A DNA stretch of 64,000 bases, taken from NCBI RefSeq assembly GCF_030317205.1, contig NZ_JASZYB010000004.1:62001-126000 (forward strand). The letters run 5' to 3'. Below, piece after piece: positions 23,919 to 32,871 of the stretch. Under the pieces are notes generated by a model. The model was not told the origin of the DNA. It worked only from the letters and a program-made list of their open reading frames with translations, and did not search any database. Each line of letters begins with the position of its first letter. The first letter of the stretch is position 1. This stretch comes from Variovorax sp. J2L1-78. GTDB taxonomy: Bacteria > Pseudomonadota > Gammaproteobacteria > Burkholderiales > Burkholderiaceae_C. The translations under genes were made by a program, and so were the position numbers.

Positions 23919-25250
23919 ATGCCCATCCCCGATCCTGCCCGCCGCCCCCATGTCCTCATCGTGGGCTGTGGTTTTGGTGGCCTCGAAGCCGCCCGTCGCC
24001 TGCAACGTGCTGACGTCGACGTGACGGTGGTCGAAAAGACCAACCACCACCTGTTCCAGCCGCTGCTCTACCAGGTGGCGACCGCCGGCCTGGCGGCGCC
24101 GTCGATCGCCGCGCCCACGCGCCTGTTGTTCCGCGGGGCGCGCAACATCACCACCCTGCTGGGCGAGGTGACCGAGATCCTTCCGGCCGAACGCGCGGTG
24201 CTGCTGCGCGACGGCCTGCGCCTGGGCTACGACCACCTGATCGTCGCCGCCGGCGCCACCCACAGCTACTTCGGCAACGACGCCTGGGCCGCGCACGCGC
24301 CCGGCCTGAAGACGCTGGCCGACGCCTTCGCGATCCGCCGGCACGTGCTGATGTCGTACGAAGCGGCCGAGAAGGAACCCGATCCGGCCCGCCGCCGCGC
24401 ATTTCTGACCTTCGCCGTCATCGGCGGCGGGCCGACCGGCGTCGAGATGGCCGGCACGCTGGCCGAGATCGCCCGCCACACGCTCGAAGGCGAGTTCCGC
24501 CACATCGACCCGGCCAGCGCCGAGGTGCTGCTGATCGAGGGCGGCCCGCGCGTGCTGCAGGCCATGCCCGAAGGGCTGAGCCAGAAGGCGAAGGAACAGC
24601 TCGAGCGGCTCGGCGTCAAGGTGCGGCTCGGTGCCAAGGTGACGGCCATCGACGCGACCGGGTTGGACATCGAAACCGCCGCGGGCCACGAACGCATCGC
24701 CAGCCACTGCGTGGTGTGGGCCGCCGGGGTGGCCGCCTCGCCCCTGGGCAGGCTGCTGGCCTCGGCCACGGGCGCCGACACCGACCGCGCCGGGCGCGTG
24801 CGCGTCGAGCCCGACCTGAGCCTGGCGGGCCACCCGGAGATCAGCGTGGTGGGCGACCTCGCCGCCGCCATGAGCCACGTGCCGGGCCAGGAGCCGAAGC
24901 CCGTGCCCGGCGTCTCGCCCGGCGCCAAGCAGATGGGCCGCACCGCCGCGGCCAACGTGCTGCACCGCATCGCGGGCACGCCGACCCAGGCGTTCCGCTA
25001 TGCCGACTACGGCAACCTCGCGACCATCGGCCGCAACTCGGCGGTGGTCGACCTGGGCACGCCCTTCGGCCCGCTGCGCTTCAGCGGCAAGCTCGCGTGG
25101 CTGTTCTGGCTGTTCGCGCACGTCTACTTCCTCATCGGCTTTCGCAACCGGCTGGTCGTGTTGATGGACTGGGCCAGCGCCTACTGGAGCTTCCGGCGCT
25201 ATGCGCGCGTGGTAGCCGACGTGGACGGTGCGGGCAAGGGCGAGTCGTAG
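23919..25250 (+). CDS. ndh: Type II NADH dehydrogenase (NDH-2), FAD-dependent
   Basis: A 443-aa flavoprotein of the NDH-2 family. The FAD motif is 'HVLIVGCGFGGLEAARRL' and 'NHHLFQPLLYQVATAGL' is a family hallmark. The NADH motif is 'FAVIGGGPTGVEMAGTLAEI', with 'VVGDLA' and 'GAKQMGRTAAANVL' further on. A C-terminal hydrophobic patch ('LAWLFWLFAHVYFLIGF') would hold it to the inner membrane. It passes electrons from NADH to quinone without pumping protons. It diverges from egtB across 113 bp. Confidence 0.92.
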   Translation: MPIPDPARRPHVLIVGCGFGGLEAARRLQRADVDVTVVEKTNHHLFQPLLYQVATAGLAAPSIAAPTRLLFRGARNITTLLGEVTEILPAERAVLLRDGLRLGYDHLIVAAGATHSYFGNDAWAAHAPGLKTLADAFAIRRHVLMSYEAAEKEPDPARRRAFLTFAVIGGGPTGVEMAGTLAEIARHTLEGEFRHIDPASAEVLLIEGGPRVLQAMPEGLSQKAKEQLERLGVKVRLGAKVTAIDATGLDIETAAGHERIASHCVVWAAGVAASPLGRLLASATGADTDRAGRVRVEPDLSLAGHPEISVVGDLAAAMSHVPGQEPKPVPGVSPGAKQMGRTAAANVLHRIAGTPTQAFRYADYGNLATIGRNSAVVDLGTPFGPLRFSGKLAWLFWLFAHVYFLIGFRNRLVVLMDWASAYWSFRRYARVVADVDGAGKGES

Positions 25251-25292
25251 GCCAACGCAGGCCGGCACCCCAGCGAGCGTGCCGAACAGGCG

Positions 25293-26306
25293 TCAGGCGT
25301 TGCCCGGCAGCGGCGCCGCCGCGTGCACCAGCCCCGCTTGGCGAAGCTCGCGCCAGAAGTCGACGGGCACCACCTCGTTCAGCGCCGACCGGTCTTCCGC
25401 GATGCGGCTCGGCTGGCTGGCGCCCGGAATGACGGCCGCCACGGCCGGGTTGGCGAGCGCGAACTGCAGGCCGGCCGCCTTCATGCTGACGCCATGGCGA
25501 TCGGCGATCGCCTTGATGCGGGCGACCTTGTCCAGGATCTGCGGCGTGGCTGGCGCGTATTCGAAGTTCGGGCCGCCGACCAGCGCGCCCGAGCTGTACG
25601 GGCCCCCCACGACAATGCCCAGCCCGCGCTCCACCACCTGCGGCATCACGCGCTGCAGTGCACGCTCGTGGTCGAGCAGCGTGTAGCGGCCGGCGAGCAG
25701 AAAGCCGTCGGGGCGCGGCGCGTCCAGCGCCAGCAGCAGCTCGATGGGCTCCACCCGATTGACGCCCAGGCCCCAGGCCTTGATCACGCCTTCGTCGCGC
25801 AGCCGGTCGAGCGTCCTGAACGCGCCCTTGCGTGCGCTCTCGAAGGCGGCCAGCCATTCGTCGCCGTAGAAATCCTGGGCCACGTCATGGACCCAGACGA
25901 TCTCGATGCGGTCGGTCTTCAAGCGTTTGAGGCTGTCCTCGATCGAACGCAGCGTCGCATCCGCCGAATAGTCGTTGACGATCTTGTTGGCGCGCCCGTG
26001 CTTGAAGACCTCGCCCTTCTCGCCGAGGTCGCGCGCATTCACGTCCTCGACCTCGTCGAGGATCAGGCGACCGACCTTGGTGCTGATGACATAGTCGTCG
26101 CGCGGCCGATCGGCCAGCGCCTCGCCCATGCGAATCTCCGCCAGCCCGGCGCCGTAGAAGGGCGCGTTGTCGAAGTAGCGGATGCCGTCGTTCCACGCGG
26201 CATCGACGGTCGCGCGCGCTTCGGCTTCGGGAATGTCGCGGAACATGTTGCCCAGCGGCGCCGTACCGAAACCCAGCTTGCCGGGGAGGAGATCTTTGAG
26301 TGCCAT
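25293..26306 (-). CDS. Aldo/keto reductase
   Basis: A 337-aa enzyme of the aldo/keto reductase superfamily. The N-terminus 'GFGTAPLGNMFRDI' and 'GIRYFDNAPFYGAGLAEIRMGEAL' hold the catalytic aspartate and tyrosine. The lysine follows in 'ISTKVGR' and the histidine in 'IVWVHDV'. It resembles the D-threo-aldose 1-dehydrogenase / L-fucose dehydrogenase branch, so sugar or pyridoxal oxidation is plausible but unproven. The start 'MALKDLLPG' at 26306 has AAGGACAC upstream. Confidence 0.88.
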   Translation of the reverse strand: MALKDLLPGKLGFGTAPLGNMFRDIPEAEARATVDAAWNDGIRYFDNAPFYGAGLAEIRMGEALADRPRDDYVISTKVGRLILDEVEDVNARDLGEKGEVFKHGRANKIVNDYSADATLRSIEDSLKRLKTDRIEIVWVHDVAQDFYGDEWLAAFESARKGAFRTLDRLRDEGVIKAWGLGVNRVEPIELLLALDAPRPDGFLLAGRYTLLDHERALQRVMPQVVERGLGIVVGGPYSSGALVGGPNFEYAPATPQILDKVARIKAIADRHGVSMKAAGLQFALANPAVAAVIPGASQPSRIAEDRSALNEVVPVDFWRELRQAGLVHAAAPLPGNA

Positions 26307-26382
26307 GGTGTGTCCTTCGATGGAGGGTGGGACCTCGGGTTGCCAGATAGATGCCCGCGAGCCGGGCGAGACGCCGACGCGG

Positions 26383-26640
26383 CTAGCGCTCGGCGTCTGG
26401 CCGAGCCGGACCCGCGCGCGGGTCTTCCACGCGAACATGGCGCACGACCAGCTCGTCGATCTCGAGCCGCCGGATGCGAGCCCGTCCCACCGAGAGCCGG
26501 CCGATGGCCAGCGCACCGATCGCCACGGCACCGACGGCCAGGGTGGCCGCCGCGAGCGAGCCCAATGCCACGGTACCCATGGCGTGCGCGCCCGTCGCGG
26601 CGGCGGGTGCCTTCTTCACGTGTGCCATCTTGCGCTTCAT
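26383..26640 (-). CDS. Small pentad-repeat protein (85 aa)
   Basis: After a basic N-terminus, residues 22-71 read as ten consecutive five-residue units of the form G-x-(L/V)-x-(V/I), for example GAVAI, GALAI, GRLSV, GRARI and RRLEI. This regularity predicts a short beta-solenoid resembling pentapeptide-repeat proteins, though the centre residue pattern differs from the classical A(D/N)Lxx. The first half could instead read as a hydrophobic, membrane-prone segment. The last ~14 residues are polar. It sits between an acyl-CoA ligase and an aldo/keto reductase on the same strand. The function is unknown. Confidence 0.6.
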   Translation of the reverse strand: MKRKMAHVKKAPAAATGAHAMGTVALGSLAAATLAVGAVAIGALAIGRLSVGRARIRRLEIDELVVRHVRVEDPRAGPARPDAER

Positions 26641-26705
26641 GCGCGCGATTCTTCCGGACCTCGGCGCGAAGCACAACGCCCCCCGTTCAGGGCGGACTCG
26701 CGCGT

Positions 26706-28400
26706 TCAGGCCGTGCTCGTTTCCTTCTCCTGCAGCAGCCGCCACATCACCTTGCCCGCGCCGCTCTTGGGCAGTGCGTCGACGAACTGCACCTGGCGCG
26801 GGATCTTGTAGACCGCCATGTTCTCGCGGCACCAGTCGATGATCTGCTGCTCGGTCGTGTCCTGGTGGGTGGACCGGAGCACCACCACAGCTTTGACCGA
26901 CTCGCCGCGGTACGCGTCCTTGGTGCCGATGACGCAGGCCTCCTGGATCGCCGGGTTCTTGAACATCAGGAGCTCGACCTCGGCCGGCCAGACCTTGAAG
27001 CCGCTGGCGTTGATCATGCGCTTGAGACGGTCGGTCATGAAGAAGTAGCCATCCTCGTCGACGCGGCCCATGTCGCCGGTGCGGAAGTAGCGCTTGCCCT
27101 CGAAGTCGACGAAGGCCGCGGCCGTGGCGTCCGGGCGCTTCCAGTAGCCCTGGAAGACCTCGGGGCCGCAGGTGATGATCTCGCCGGATTCGCCCACGGG
27201 CAGTTCCTCGAGCGTGTCCGGGTCGACCACGCGCGAATCGCTGCTCATGTAGGGGATGCCCAGGCACTGCTGCTTCGGGTGATCGAAGGGCTGGGCGTGC
27301 GACGGTGCGGCGGTTTCGGTGAGGCCGTAGCCTTCCTGATAGCGCAGGCCGTACTGCTCGAACAGGCGCTGCGCAACGGCCTGGGGCATCGCCGCGCCGC
27401 CACCACCGATGTAGGTGAGGCTGCTGAGGTCGAAGCTGGCGAAATTAGGACTGCTCATCAGGTCGATCACCATCGTCGGGATGTTGGTCCAGGTCGTGAC
27501 CTTGCGCAGCGAAATCAGGCGGCCCGCCACCTCGCGGTCCCAGCGCGGCATGATGACCAGCGTGCCGCCCGCATAGATGGCGGTGTGCATCATGCTCACC
27601 ACGCCGGTGATGTGGAACATCGGCACCACGGCCAGCACCACCGCCTCGTGCGACACCGAACCCCACAGCTGGCTGGCCACCGCGTTGTGCATCAGGCTGG
27701 AATGGTGATGGACGCAGCCCTTGGGCAGGCCGGTGGTGCCGCTGGTGTAGGGCAGCAGCGCCATGTCGTCGGCACCCACGACATGCGCGGGCGGCGCGTG
27801 GCCCGCCTCCAGTGCGTCCTGCCAATGCAGGGCGCTGCCACCGGCCAGCACGGGCAAGGGGTGGCGCGTGAGCAGCCAGTCGCGCCAGGCCGGCGCGGGC
27901 GATTCGTCGCCGGTCACGTCGGGGTCGAAGGCGTCGGTGAACTGCGTGACGATCAGGTGCGACAGCCGCTGCGCCGGCTCGAGCGCATCGCTGGCCTTGG
28001 CCAGTTCGGGCGCGAGGTCGCCGGTGGTGATCGCGACCTTGGCGTCGGGGTCGACGATGTAGTGCTTGAGCTCCTCGGCCCGGTTCATCGGGTTGACCGG
28101 CACCACCACGGCGTTGGCGCGGAGGATCGCGAAATGGGCGATGACCAGCTGCGGGCAGTTCTGCATGTCGAGCACCACCCGGTCGCCGCGCTGCACGCCC
28201 AGCGCATGCAGCGTGCCGGCCAGCCGCTCCGCGCGCGCTACCAGCTCCCGGTAGCTCACGACCGTGCCGAAGAAGACCAGCGCGGCCTTGTCCGGATAGC
28301 GCGCGGCGGTGGTCGCGAGGTTGTGCCACAGCGAGGTCGCCGGCACGGTGATGGCATGGGGCAGGCGCTTGGGCCAGAACTTGTGATGCGGACGGTCCAT
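26706..28400 (-). CDS. Long-chain fatty acid-CoA ligase (AMP-binding enzyme)
   Basis: A 564-aa adenylate-forming ligase that activates a carboxylic acid to its CoA thioester. The P-loop-like motif is 'LLPYTSGTTGLPKGCVH', with 'QEGYGLTETA', 'YFRTGDMGRVDEDGYF' and the A10 lysine region 'PKSGAGKVMWRLL'. The length and C-terminal 'INASGFKVWPAEVE' fit medium/long-chain acyl-CoA synthetases. The natural start is 'MDRPHHKFWPKRLP' at 28400. The chain length used is not evident. Confidence 0.9.
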   Translation of the reverse strand: MDRPHHKFWPKRLPHAITVPATSLWHNLATTAARYPDKAALVFFGTVVSYRELVARAERLAGTLHALGVQRGDRVVLDMQNCPQLVIAHFAILRANAVVVPVNPMNRAEELKHYIVDPDAKVAITTGDLAPELAKASDALEPAQRLSHLIVTQFTDAFDPDVTGDESPAPAWRDWLLTRHPLPVLAGGSALHWQDALEAGHAPPAHVVGADDMALLPYTSGTTGLPKGCVHHHSSLMHNAVASQLWGSVSHEAVVLAVVPMFHITGVVSMMHTAIYAGGTLVIMPRWDREVAGRLISLRKVTTWTNIPTMVIDLMSSPNFASFDLSSLTYIGGGGAAMPQAVAQRLFEQYGLRYQEGYGLTETAAPSHAQPFDHPKQQCLGIPYMSSDSRVVDPDTLEELPVGESGEIITCGPEVFQGYWKRPDATAAAFVDFEGKRYFRTGDMGRVDEDGYFFMTDRLKRMINASGFKVWPAEVELLMFKNPAIQEACVIGTKDAYRGESVKAVVVLRSTHQDTTEQQIIDWCRENMAVYKIPRQVQFVDALPKSGAGKVMWRLLQEKETSTA

Positions 28401-28606
28401 GAAGTCTCCAGACGAGAGCCGCCAAGGGTACGACGCGTGGAGGAGGAAGCTCATGGGGGAAGCCCCGAAGCCGTCGCGCAGGCGACGCGTCGCCTGCACC
28501 GCCTCCAACGGGGGGAGCCGATTCGCGCCCCAGGCCGACAGACGGCGGGGCCGATTCGCTCTAAAAGAAAGGCCTTTTCACCGGATCACACCCCAAGGAG
28601 TTCCTC

Positions 28607-29047
28607 ATGGCAGCAGACAAGAAGGCAAGCGTTCACTGGGAAGGCGCCGGCAAAACCGGCCAGGGCAAGATCAGTACCGAGACCGGCGCGCTCAAGGACT
28701 ATCCGTACGGCTTCGCGAGCCGCTTCGGCGACGACCGCACCGGCACCAACCCGGAGGAGATCGTGGGCGCGGCCCATGCCGCCTGCCTGACCATGGCCTT
28801 CGCCTTCGCGCTGGAGGCCGAAGGCCTGGCCGCCACGGCCATCGACACGCGTGCCGCCGTGCGCCTGGCCAAGGACGGCGCCGGCTTCAAGATCGACCGC
28901 ATCGTGCTGGAGCTCGACGCGAGCATTCCCGGCATCGACGAGGCGAAGTTCCAGGCCATCGCCGCCGCCGCCAAGGCCGGCTGCCCGCTGTCGAAGGCGC
29001 TGGCCAGCGTGCCGGAAATCACCCTGAAGGCGACGCTGAAGACCTGA
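28607..29047 (+). CDS. OsmC family peroxiredoxin
   Basis: A 146-aa OsmC-fold thiol peroxidase that reduces organic hydroperoxides. The two redox cysteines are in 'AAHAACLTMAFAFALEA' (about residue 60) and 'AAKAGCPLSKAL' (about 126). 'GTNPEEIVGAAHAAC' is the family signature. AAGGAG lies upstream of the ATG ('CCCCAAGGAGTTCCTC'). Its last 29 bp overlap the end of the convergent diguanylate cyclase gene. Confidence 0.92.
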   Translation: MAADKKASVHWEGAGKTGQGKISTETGALKDYPYGFASRFGDDRTGTNPEEIVGAAHAACLTMAFAFALEAEGLAATAIDTRAAVRLAKDGAGFKIDRIVLELDASIPGIDEAKFQAIAAAAKAGCPLSKALASVPEITLKATLKT

Positions 29048-30800
29048 GCACCGGCGCGCCGCGCGCGTAGAGCTGAACGCTGGCCGCGCCCTGCACCTTG
29101 GCGACGTACATCGCACTGTCCGCGTGCCGCATGAGCAGGTCGGCATCGTCGCCCGCCTCGGGATACAGCGCGATGCCGATCGATGCCCCCACGGTCAGGC
29201 GATGGCCTTCGACCTCCATCGGCGGCGCCAGAGCCGCCAGCAGGCGGTCGGCCAGGGACCGCGCCGACTGTTCGTTGCCGACGCGGTACTGCAGCACGGC
29301 GAACTCGTCTCCCCCCAGACGTGCCACGACCTCGCCGTCCTTGGCGGTCTGCCGCATGCGATCGGCCACCATCACCAGCACCTGGTCCCCCACGGCGTGG
29401 CCGAAGCGGTCGTTGATCGGCTTGAAGTTGTCGATGTCGATGTAGTGCACCGCGAAGGGCGCGGCGCCCAGACGGGCGACGTGGACCGCCTCCGTCAGGC
29501 TTTCGAGGAAGGCATCGCGGTTGACGAGGGCCGTCAGCCCGTCATGGCGCGCCAGATGGCGAATGCGCGCCTCGCTGCGACGCCGGTCGCTGATGTCGGT
29601 GTAGGTCCGCACCACGCCGCCGCCTTCGATCGGCACGCTGAAGATCTCGATCACGCGCCCGTCGGGCCGTGGCCGCTCGTAGCGCTGGGAGACCCCGAGG
29701 ATGCCGCCTTCGCGGATGAAGTCCAACACATCCGCCGGTGTGTGGTCGAACTCGCCTTGCGCCATCTGGTAGTCGAGCACCGACTGGAAACTGGGCCGCG
29801 ACGCCATCAGGTCTTCCGGCAGGTCGAGCAGCTGCATCGCGCGGCGATTGCACACCTCGACCACCCGCTGTGCATTGACCATCATGATGCCCTGCTCCAT
29901 CCGTTCGAGCGTGGCTTCGAGCAGCGCCGACTTCTGGCGCAGCAGGGTTTCACTCTCGCGCGCACGGCGCTCGGCCGCCAGCAGTTGCTGCTGCTGGCGC
30001 TTGAGCACCGTGATGTCGACATGGGCGAAGTAGCCCCGGCCGTCGGGGCCGTGCTGCGCCACCACACGGCTCCAGCGCGCCTGCGGCAGCGGGACTTCGA
30101 AGGGCGCGCCAGCAAAGCGCAGGTTCTCCTCGAGCACGACCAGACCTTGCTCGAACAGGGGGTGCTCCTGCGGCGCGGCACCCGACCAGGCCAGGCGGTA
30201 GACCGCCTCGAAGCGCAGGCCCCGGGCCGCCGCGCGGTCCACCAGTCCATAGAGGTGGACGAACGGCTCGTTGACCCAGGCGATGCAGTGGTCGGGGTCG
30301 GTCACCATGAAGCCGTCCGCCACGTGGTCGAACAGGGCGGTGCCGTCGAGGTCGGCGACATCCGTGAAACAGCGCGCCATCGACGCGGGGCCACCCGCCG
30401 ACTCGTCGCGCCACAGGCGGATGCGGCCCACGCCCGGCAATGGCAGCGAGGCCACCCGCAGCTGGCGCCCGCCGTGGCTGAAGACGAAGGGCTGCTGCTG
30501 CGCCTGGTGGCGCGCGATGCCCTCGGCGATGTAACGCTCGATGGCCGGCTTCTCGAGGTCATCGAGCCGTTTTTCATAGAAGCGCCGCAGGTTGTGGGCG
30601 TAAGGCTCGCCGACCTGGATGGCGCCCGCATGCTCCGGGAAGAACTGGAGGAAGCTGCGGTTCCACAGCAGCGTGGCATCGGCCGTGTCGAACAGGCAGC
30701 ACGCGATGCCCAGGCCGTCGAGCGCCTCGACCAGAGGCCGCAACAGATCCAACGCGGCGGCGGCGGCCCGGAGGGGGGCCGGCTGGAGATCGACGCTCAT
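29019..30800 (-). CDS. PAS-domain diguanylate cyclase
   Basis: A 593-aa protein with two or three PAS domains (about residues 15-130, 155-280 and 305-420; the last begins near 'LERMEQGIMMVNAQR', a PAS_7-type sequence) and a C-terminal GGDEF domain. The active-site motif 'RLGGDEFAVL' is intact, so it should make c-di-GMP from two GTP. The product-inhibition I-site (RxxD) is replaced by KDGE. There are no membrane segments, so it is a soluble sensor. In-frame ATGs exist at 30800 and 30824; neither has a strong ribosome binding site. Confidence 0.88.
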   Translation of the reverse strand: MSVDLQPAPLRAAAAALDLLRPLVEALDGLGIACCLFDTADATLLWNRSFLQFFPEHAGAIQVGEPYAHNLRRFYEKRLDDLEKPAIERYIAEGIARHQAQQQPFVFSHGGRQLRVASLPLPGVGRIRLWRDESAGGPASMARCFTDVADLDGTALFDHVADGFMVTDPDHCIAWVNEPFVHLYGLVDRAAARGLRFEAVYRLAWSGAAPQEHPLFEQGLVVLEENLRFAGAPFEVPLPQARWSRVVAQHGPDGRGYFAHVDITVLKRQQQQLLAAERRARESETLLRQKSALLEATLERMEQGIMMVNAQRVVEVCNRRAMQLLDLPEDLMASRPSFQSVLDYQMAQGEFDHTPADVLDFIREGGILGVSQRYERPRPDGRVIEIFSVPIEGGGVVRTYTDISDRRRSEARIRHLARHDGLTALVNRDAFLESLTEAVHVARLGAAPFAVHYIDIDNFKPINDRFGHAVGDQVLVMVADRMRQTAKDGEVVARLGGDEFAVLQYRVGNEQSARSLADRLLAALAPPMEVEGHRLTVGASIGIALYPEAGDDADLLMRHADSAMYVAKVQGAASVQLYARGAPVLRSSASPSG

Positions 30801-30991
30801 CGGGAGGCCATCGCGCTGCTGCATGCGGAGTCGGGGGCTCTGTTGTAGTGCATGGATTCTGCCTGCGAACCGCCCTGCCACCGCCCCATGCCCCAGGCGC
30901 CCGGTGGGTCGGCGTCCCTGGCGCGGTGCGGTCGGGGCGCACCAAGGAGGCCGGCGCACCGCGAAGTTGCTCACCGGCTTGGTGCGCACAT

Positions 30992-31003
30992 CTTGCATAC
31001 CAG
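30992..31003. promoter_or_regulatory. Candidate GntR operator, copy 1
   Basis: CTTGCATACCAG lies immediately upstream of the gntR start (31009). It is a near-palindrome and matches 11 of 12 bases of a second site at 31746-31757; the shared stretch extends to TCTTGCATAC(A/C)AGCA. Position over the start region suggests autoregulation. Confidence 0.5.
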
Positions 31004-31008
31004 CAGGC

Positions 31009-31851
31009 ATGAAAACTGCTCCGGCTTCAGGCATGTCCATCTCCGCATCCGAAATCAGTGCGCGCATCGTCGAAGCAGTGATGGCGCGCAAGCTGGCGCC
31101 CGGCTCGCGCCTGGGCGAGCAGCAGCTCGCCATGCTGTTCGACTGCAGCCGCACCATCGTGCGCGAGGCCCTCACCCGGCTGGCGGCGCGCGGCATCGTC
31201 ACCGTGTCAGCGCGCCGGGGCTGGTTCGTGATCGAGCCGTCCGAGGAGGAAGCGCGCGAGGCCTTCGAGGCCCGCCGCGTGATCGAGGTCGGCCTCATCC
31301 GCAGCGCAGGCAGTGCCGGCGGCATCGACAAGGCGGCGCTGCGCCGCCTGAAGCAACACCTGCAGCGCGAGAAGACCGCCATCAAGGAGAGCGACGTCGG
31401 CGCGCGCAGCTACCTGCTGGGCGACTTCCACGTCTGCCTGGCCGAGTGCCTGGGCAACAACCTGCTGGCCGACACGCTGCGCGACTTCACGGCGCGCACC
31501 ACGCTGATCGCCATGCTCTACCAGTCGACGCACGACGCCGCGCAATCGTGCGACGACCACGTGCGCATCGTCGACGCACTGGCCCGGGGCGACGCCGCGG
31601 AGGCCGAGGCGCTCATGGCGGAACACATCGGAACGGTGCATTCCGCCCTGCGTCAACAGACCCAGAACGACCCGCTCGCGCACCTGCGCGATGCACTGGC
31701 CCCGCTGCAGGGCGCCCCTTCGGGCGACAAGCCTAAGGCACAGCTCTTGCATACAAGCACTGCCGTGAAAGGCAAGGCTGCGCGCAAGACGCCCGCCAAG
31801 CCCGCAACCCCTTCCGACGATTCATCGACTTACCTAGGAGCCTTGCTATGA
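31009..31851 (+). CDS. GntR family (FCD-type) transcriptional regulator
   Basis: A 280-aa regulator with an N-terminal winged helix ('VEAVMARKLAPGSRLGEQQLAMLFDCSRTIVREALTRLAARGIV') and a helical ligand-binding domain of the FCD class ('FEARRVIEVGLIR', 'GDFHVCLAECLGNNLL', 'DDHVRIVDALARGDAAEAEALMAEHI'). About 45 extra residues at the C-terminus are basic and look disordered. Its stop overlaps the binding-protein start in an ATGA unit, so regulator and transporter are coupled. The tail contains operator-like copy 2. The ligand is probably the transported amino acid or a derivative. Confidence 0.88.
   Translation: MKTAPASGMSISASEISARIVEAVMARKLAPGSRLGEQQLAMLFDCSRTIVREALTRLAARGIVTVSARRGWFVIEPSEEEAREAFEARRVIEVGLIRSAGSAGGIDKAALRRLKQHLQREKTAIKESDVGARSYLLGDFHVCLAECLGNNLLADTLRDFTARTTLIAMLYQSTHDAAQSCDDHVRIVDALARGDAAEAEALMAEHIGTVHSALRQQTQNDPLAHLRDALAPLQGAPSGDKPKAQLLHTSTAVKGKAARKTPAKPATPSDDSSTYLGALL
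31746..31757. promoter_or_regulatory. Candidate GntR operator, copy 2 (inside the gntR 3' end)
   Basis: CTTGCATACAAG is a near-palindrome (CTTG/CAAG arms) about 91 bp upstream of the ABC binding-protein start. Sharing 11 of 12 bases with the site upstream of gntR, it probably controls an internal promoter for the transporter genes. Binding is not demonstrated. Confidence 0.5.
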
Positions 31852-32654
31852 AGTCCGTTCTCTCCCTGTCCAAGCGCCAGTTCGCCCTTCTCGCGCTGGC
31901 CTCCTCCGCCTTGTTCGCCGCCGGCGGCGCACAGGCCCAGGCCGCGCTGGACAACATCCTGAAGTCCAAGACCCTGAAGGTGGCCGTGCCCACCGACTAC
32001 CCGCCCTACGGCTCGGTCGACAAGACGATGACGCCGGTCGGCCTGGACATCGAGATGGCGCAGCTCATCGCCGCCAAGCTCGGCGTGAAGGTCGAACTGG
32101 TGCCGGTCACCAGCGCCAACCGCATCCCCTACCTGCAGACCAAGAAGGCTGACCTCGTGATCTCCACGCTGGGCAAGAACGCCGAGCGCGAGAAGGTCAT
32201 CGACTTTTCCTCCGCCTACGCGCCCTTCTTCCAGGCCGTGTACGCCGCCAAGAGCCTGAAGCTCACCAGCTTCGCCGACATGGCCGGCAAGACCGTCGCC
32301 GTGACGCGCGGCGCGATGGAAGACCAGGAGCTGAACAAGGTGGCGCCGCCCAACGTCGACTACCGCCGCTTCGAGGACAACAACGCGACCATCGCCGCCT
32401 TCGTGGCCGGCCAGACGCAGACCATCGCCACCAGCGCCGCCGTGGCGGCCGACATGCTCGCCAAGAACCCGAAGGTCAGTGCCGAGTACAAGCTGCTGCT
32501 CAAGGACAGCCCGTGCTTCGTGGGCATCGCGAAGAACGAGACCGCCCTGAAGGCCAAGGTCAACGAGATCATCGCCGCCGCCAAGAAGGACGGCACGCTC
32601 GACAAGATGTCGATGAAGTGGCTGGGCAAGGCTGCTGGCGACCTGCCTGTATGA
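31848..32654 (+). CDS. Polar amino acid ABC transporter substrate-binding protein
   Basis: A 268-aa periplasmic binding protein (SBP_bac_3). The first ~27 residues form a signal peptide ending at 'GGAQAQA'. The mature domain starts 'LDNILKSKTLKVAVPTDYPPYGSVDKTMTPVGLDIEMAQLIAAKLG', the usual opening of amino-acid binding proteins. 'DLVISTLGKNAEREKVIDFSSAYAPFF' follows. It is the receptor of the ABC importer encoded by the next three genes. The bound amino acid is not evident. It overlaps gntR by 4 bp. Confidence 0.92.
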   Translation: MKSVLSLSKRQFALLALASSALFAAGGAQAQAALDNILKSKTLKVAVPTDYPPYGSVDKTMTPVGLDIEMAQLIAAKLGVKVELVPVTSANRIPYLQTKKADLVISTLGKNAEREKVIDFSSAYAPFFQAVYAAKSLKLTSFADMAGKTVAVTRGAMEDQELNKVAPPNVDYRRFEDNNATIAAFVAGQTQTIATSAAVAADMLAKNPKVSAEYKLLLKDSPCFVGIAKNETALKAKVNEIIAAAKKDGTLDKMSMKWLGKAAGDLPV

Positions 32655-32656
32655 GT

Positions 32657-32823
32657 CCCACCCCCGAAGCGGCTCACTTCGTGTAGCCGCCCGGGGTCGC
32701 CACCGGAGGTGGCGGCTCTTCGAGGCCGTCCAAGCCTGCGCGGGCAGGCTTGGAGCCGCGGCCCTCAGCCCCTCGAGGGGCAACACCAGTGGCCCGGCGA
32801 AGCCGGTTCCACGGTGTTCCTGG
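32657..32823 (+). repeat. Intergenic repeat with multiple hairpins, copy 1
   Basis: This 167-bp element fills the gap between binding-protein and permease genes. It opens with CCCACCCCCGA. It contains a 7-bp stem at 32698-32714 and a perfect 10-bp stem with a GCGG loop at 32730-32753. It then ends with CCCCTCGAGGGG and an AGTGGCCCGGCGAAGCC block. The opening and closing blocks recur at 33536-33619. No T-run follows the hairpins, so it is not an intrinsic terminator; it may protect or partly end the mRNA. Confidence 0.7.
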
Positions 32824-32871
32824 AATGAATACCAGCGTGGCTGGACCGCACTTCGTGATCGGAGAACTCAG

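Noticed and set aside
25323..28790. Plus-strand open frame of 1155 codons
   Set aside because: It runs antisense through the aldo/keto reductase, pentad protein and acyl-CoA ligase genes, all with clear family motifs. The translation is Arg/His/Val-rich low-complexity typical of antisense frames in GC-rich DNA.
32698..32753. Hairpins between ABC genes as intrinsic terminators
   Set aside because: The stems are strong but no T-run follows either of them, and downstream permease genes would be cut off.
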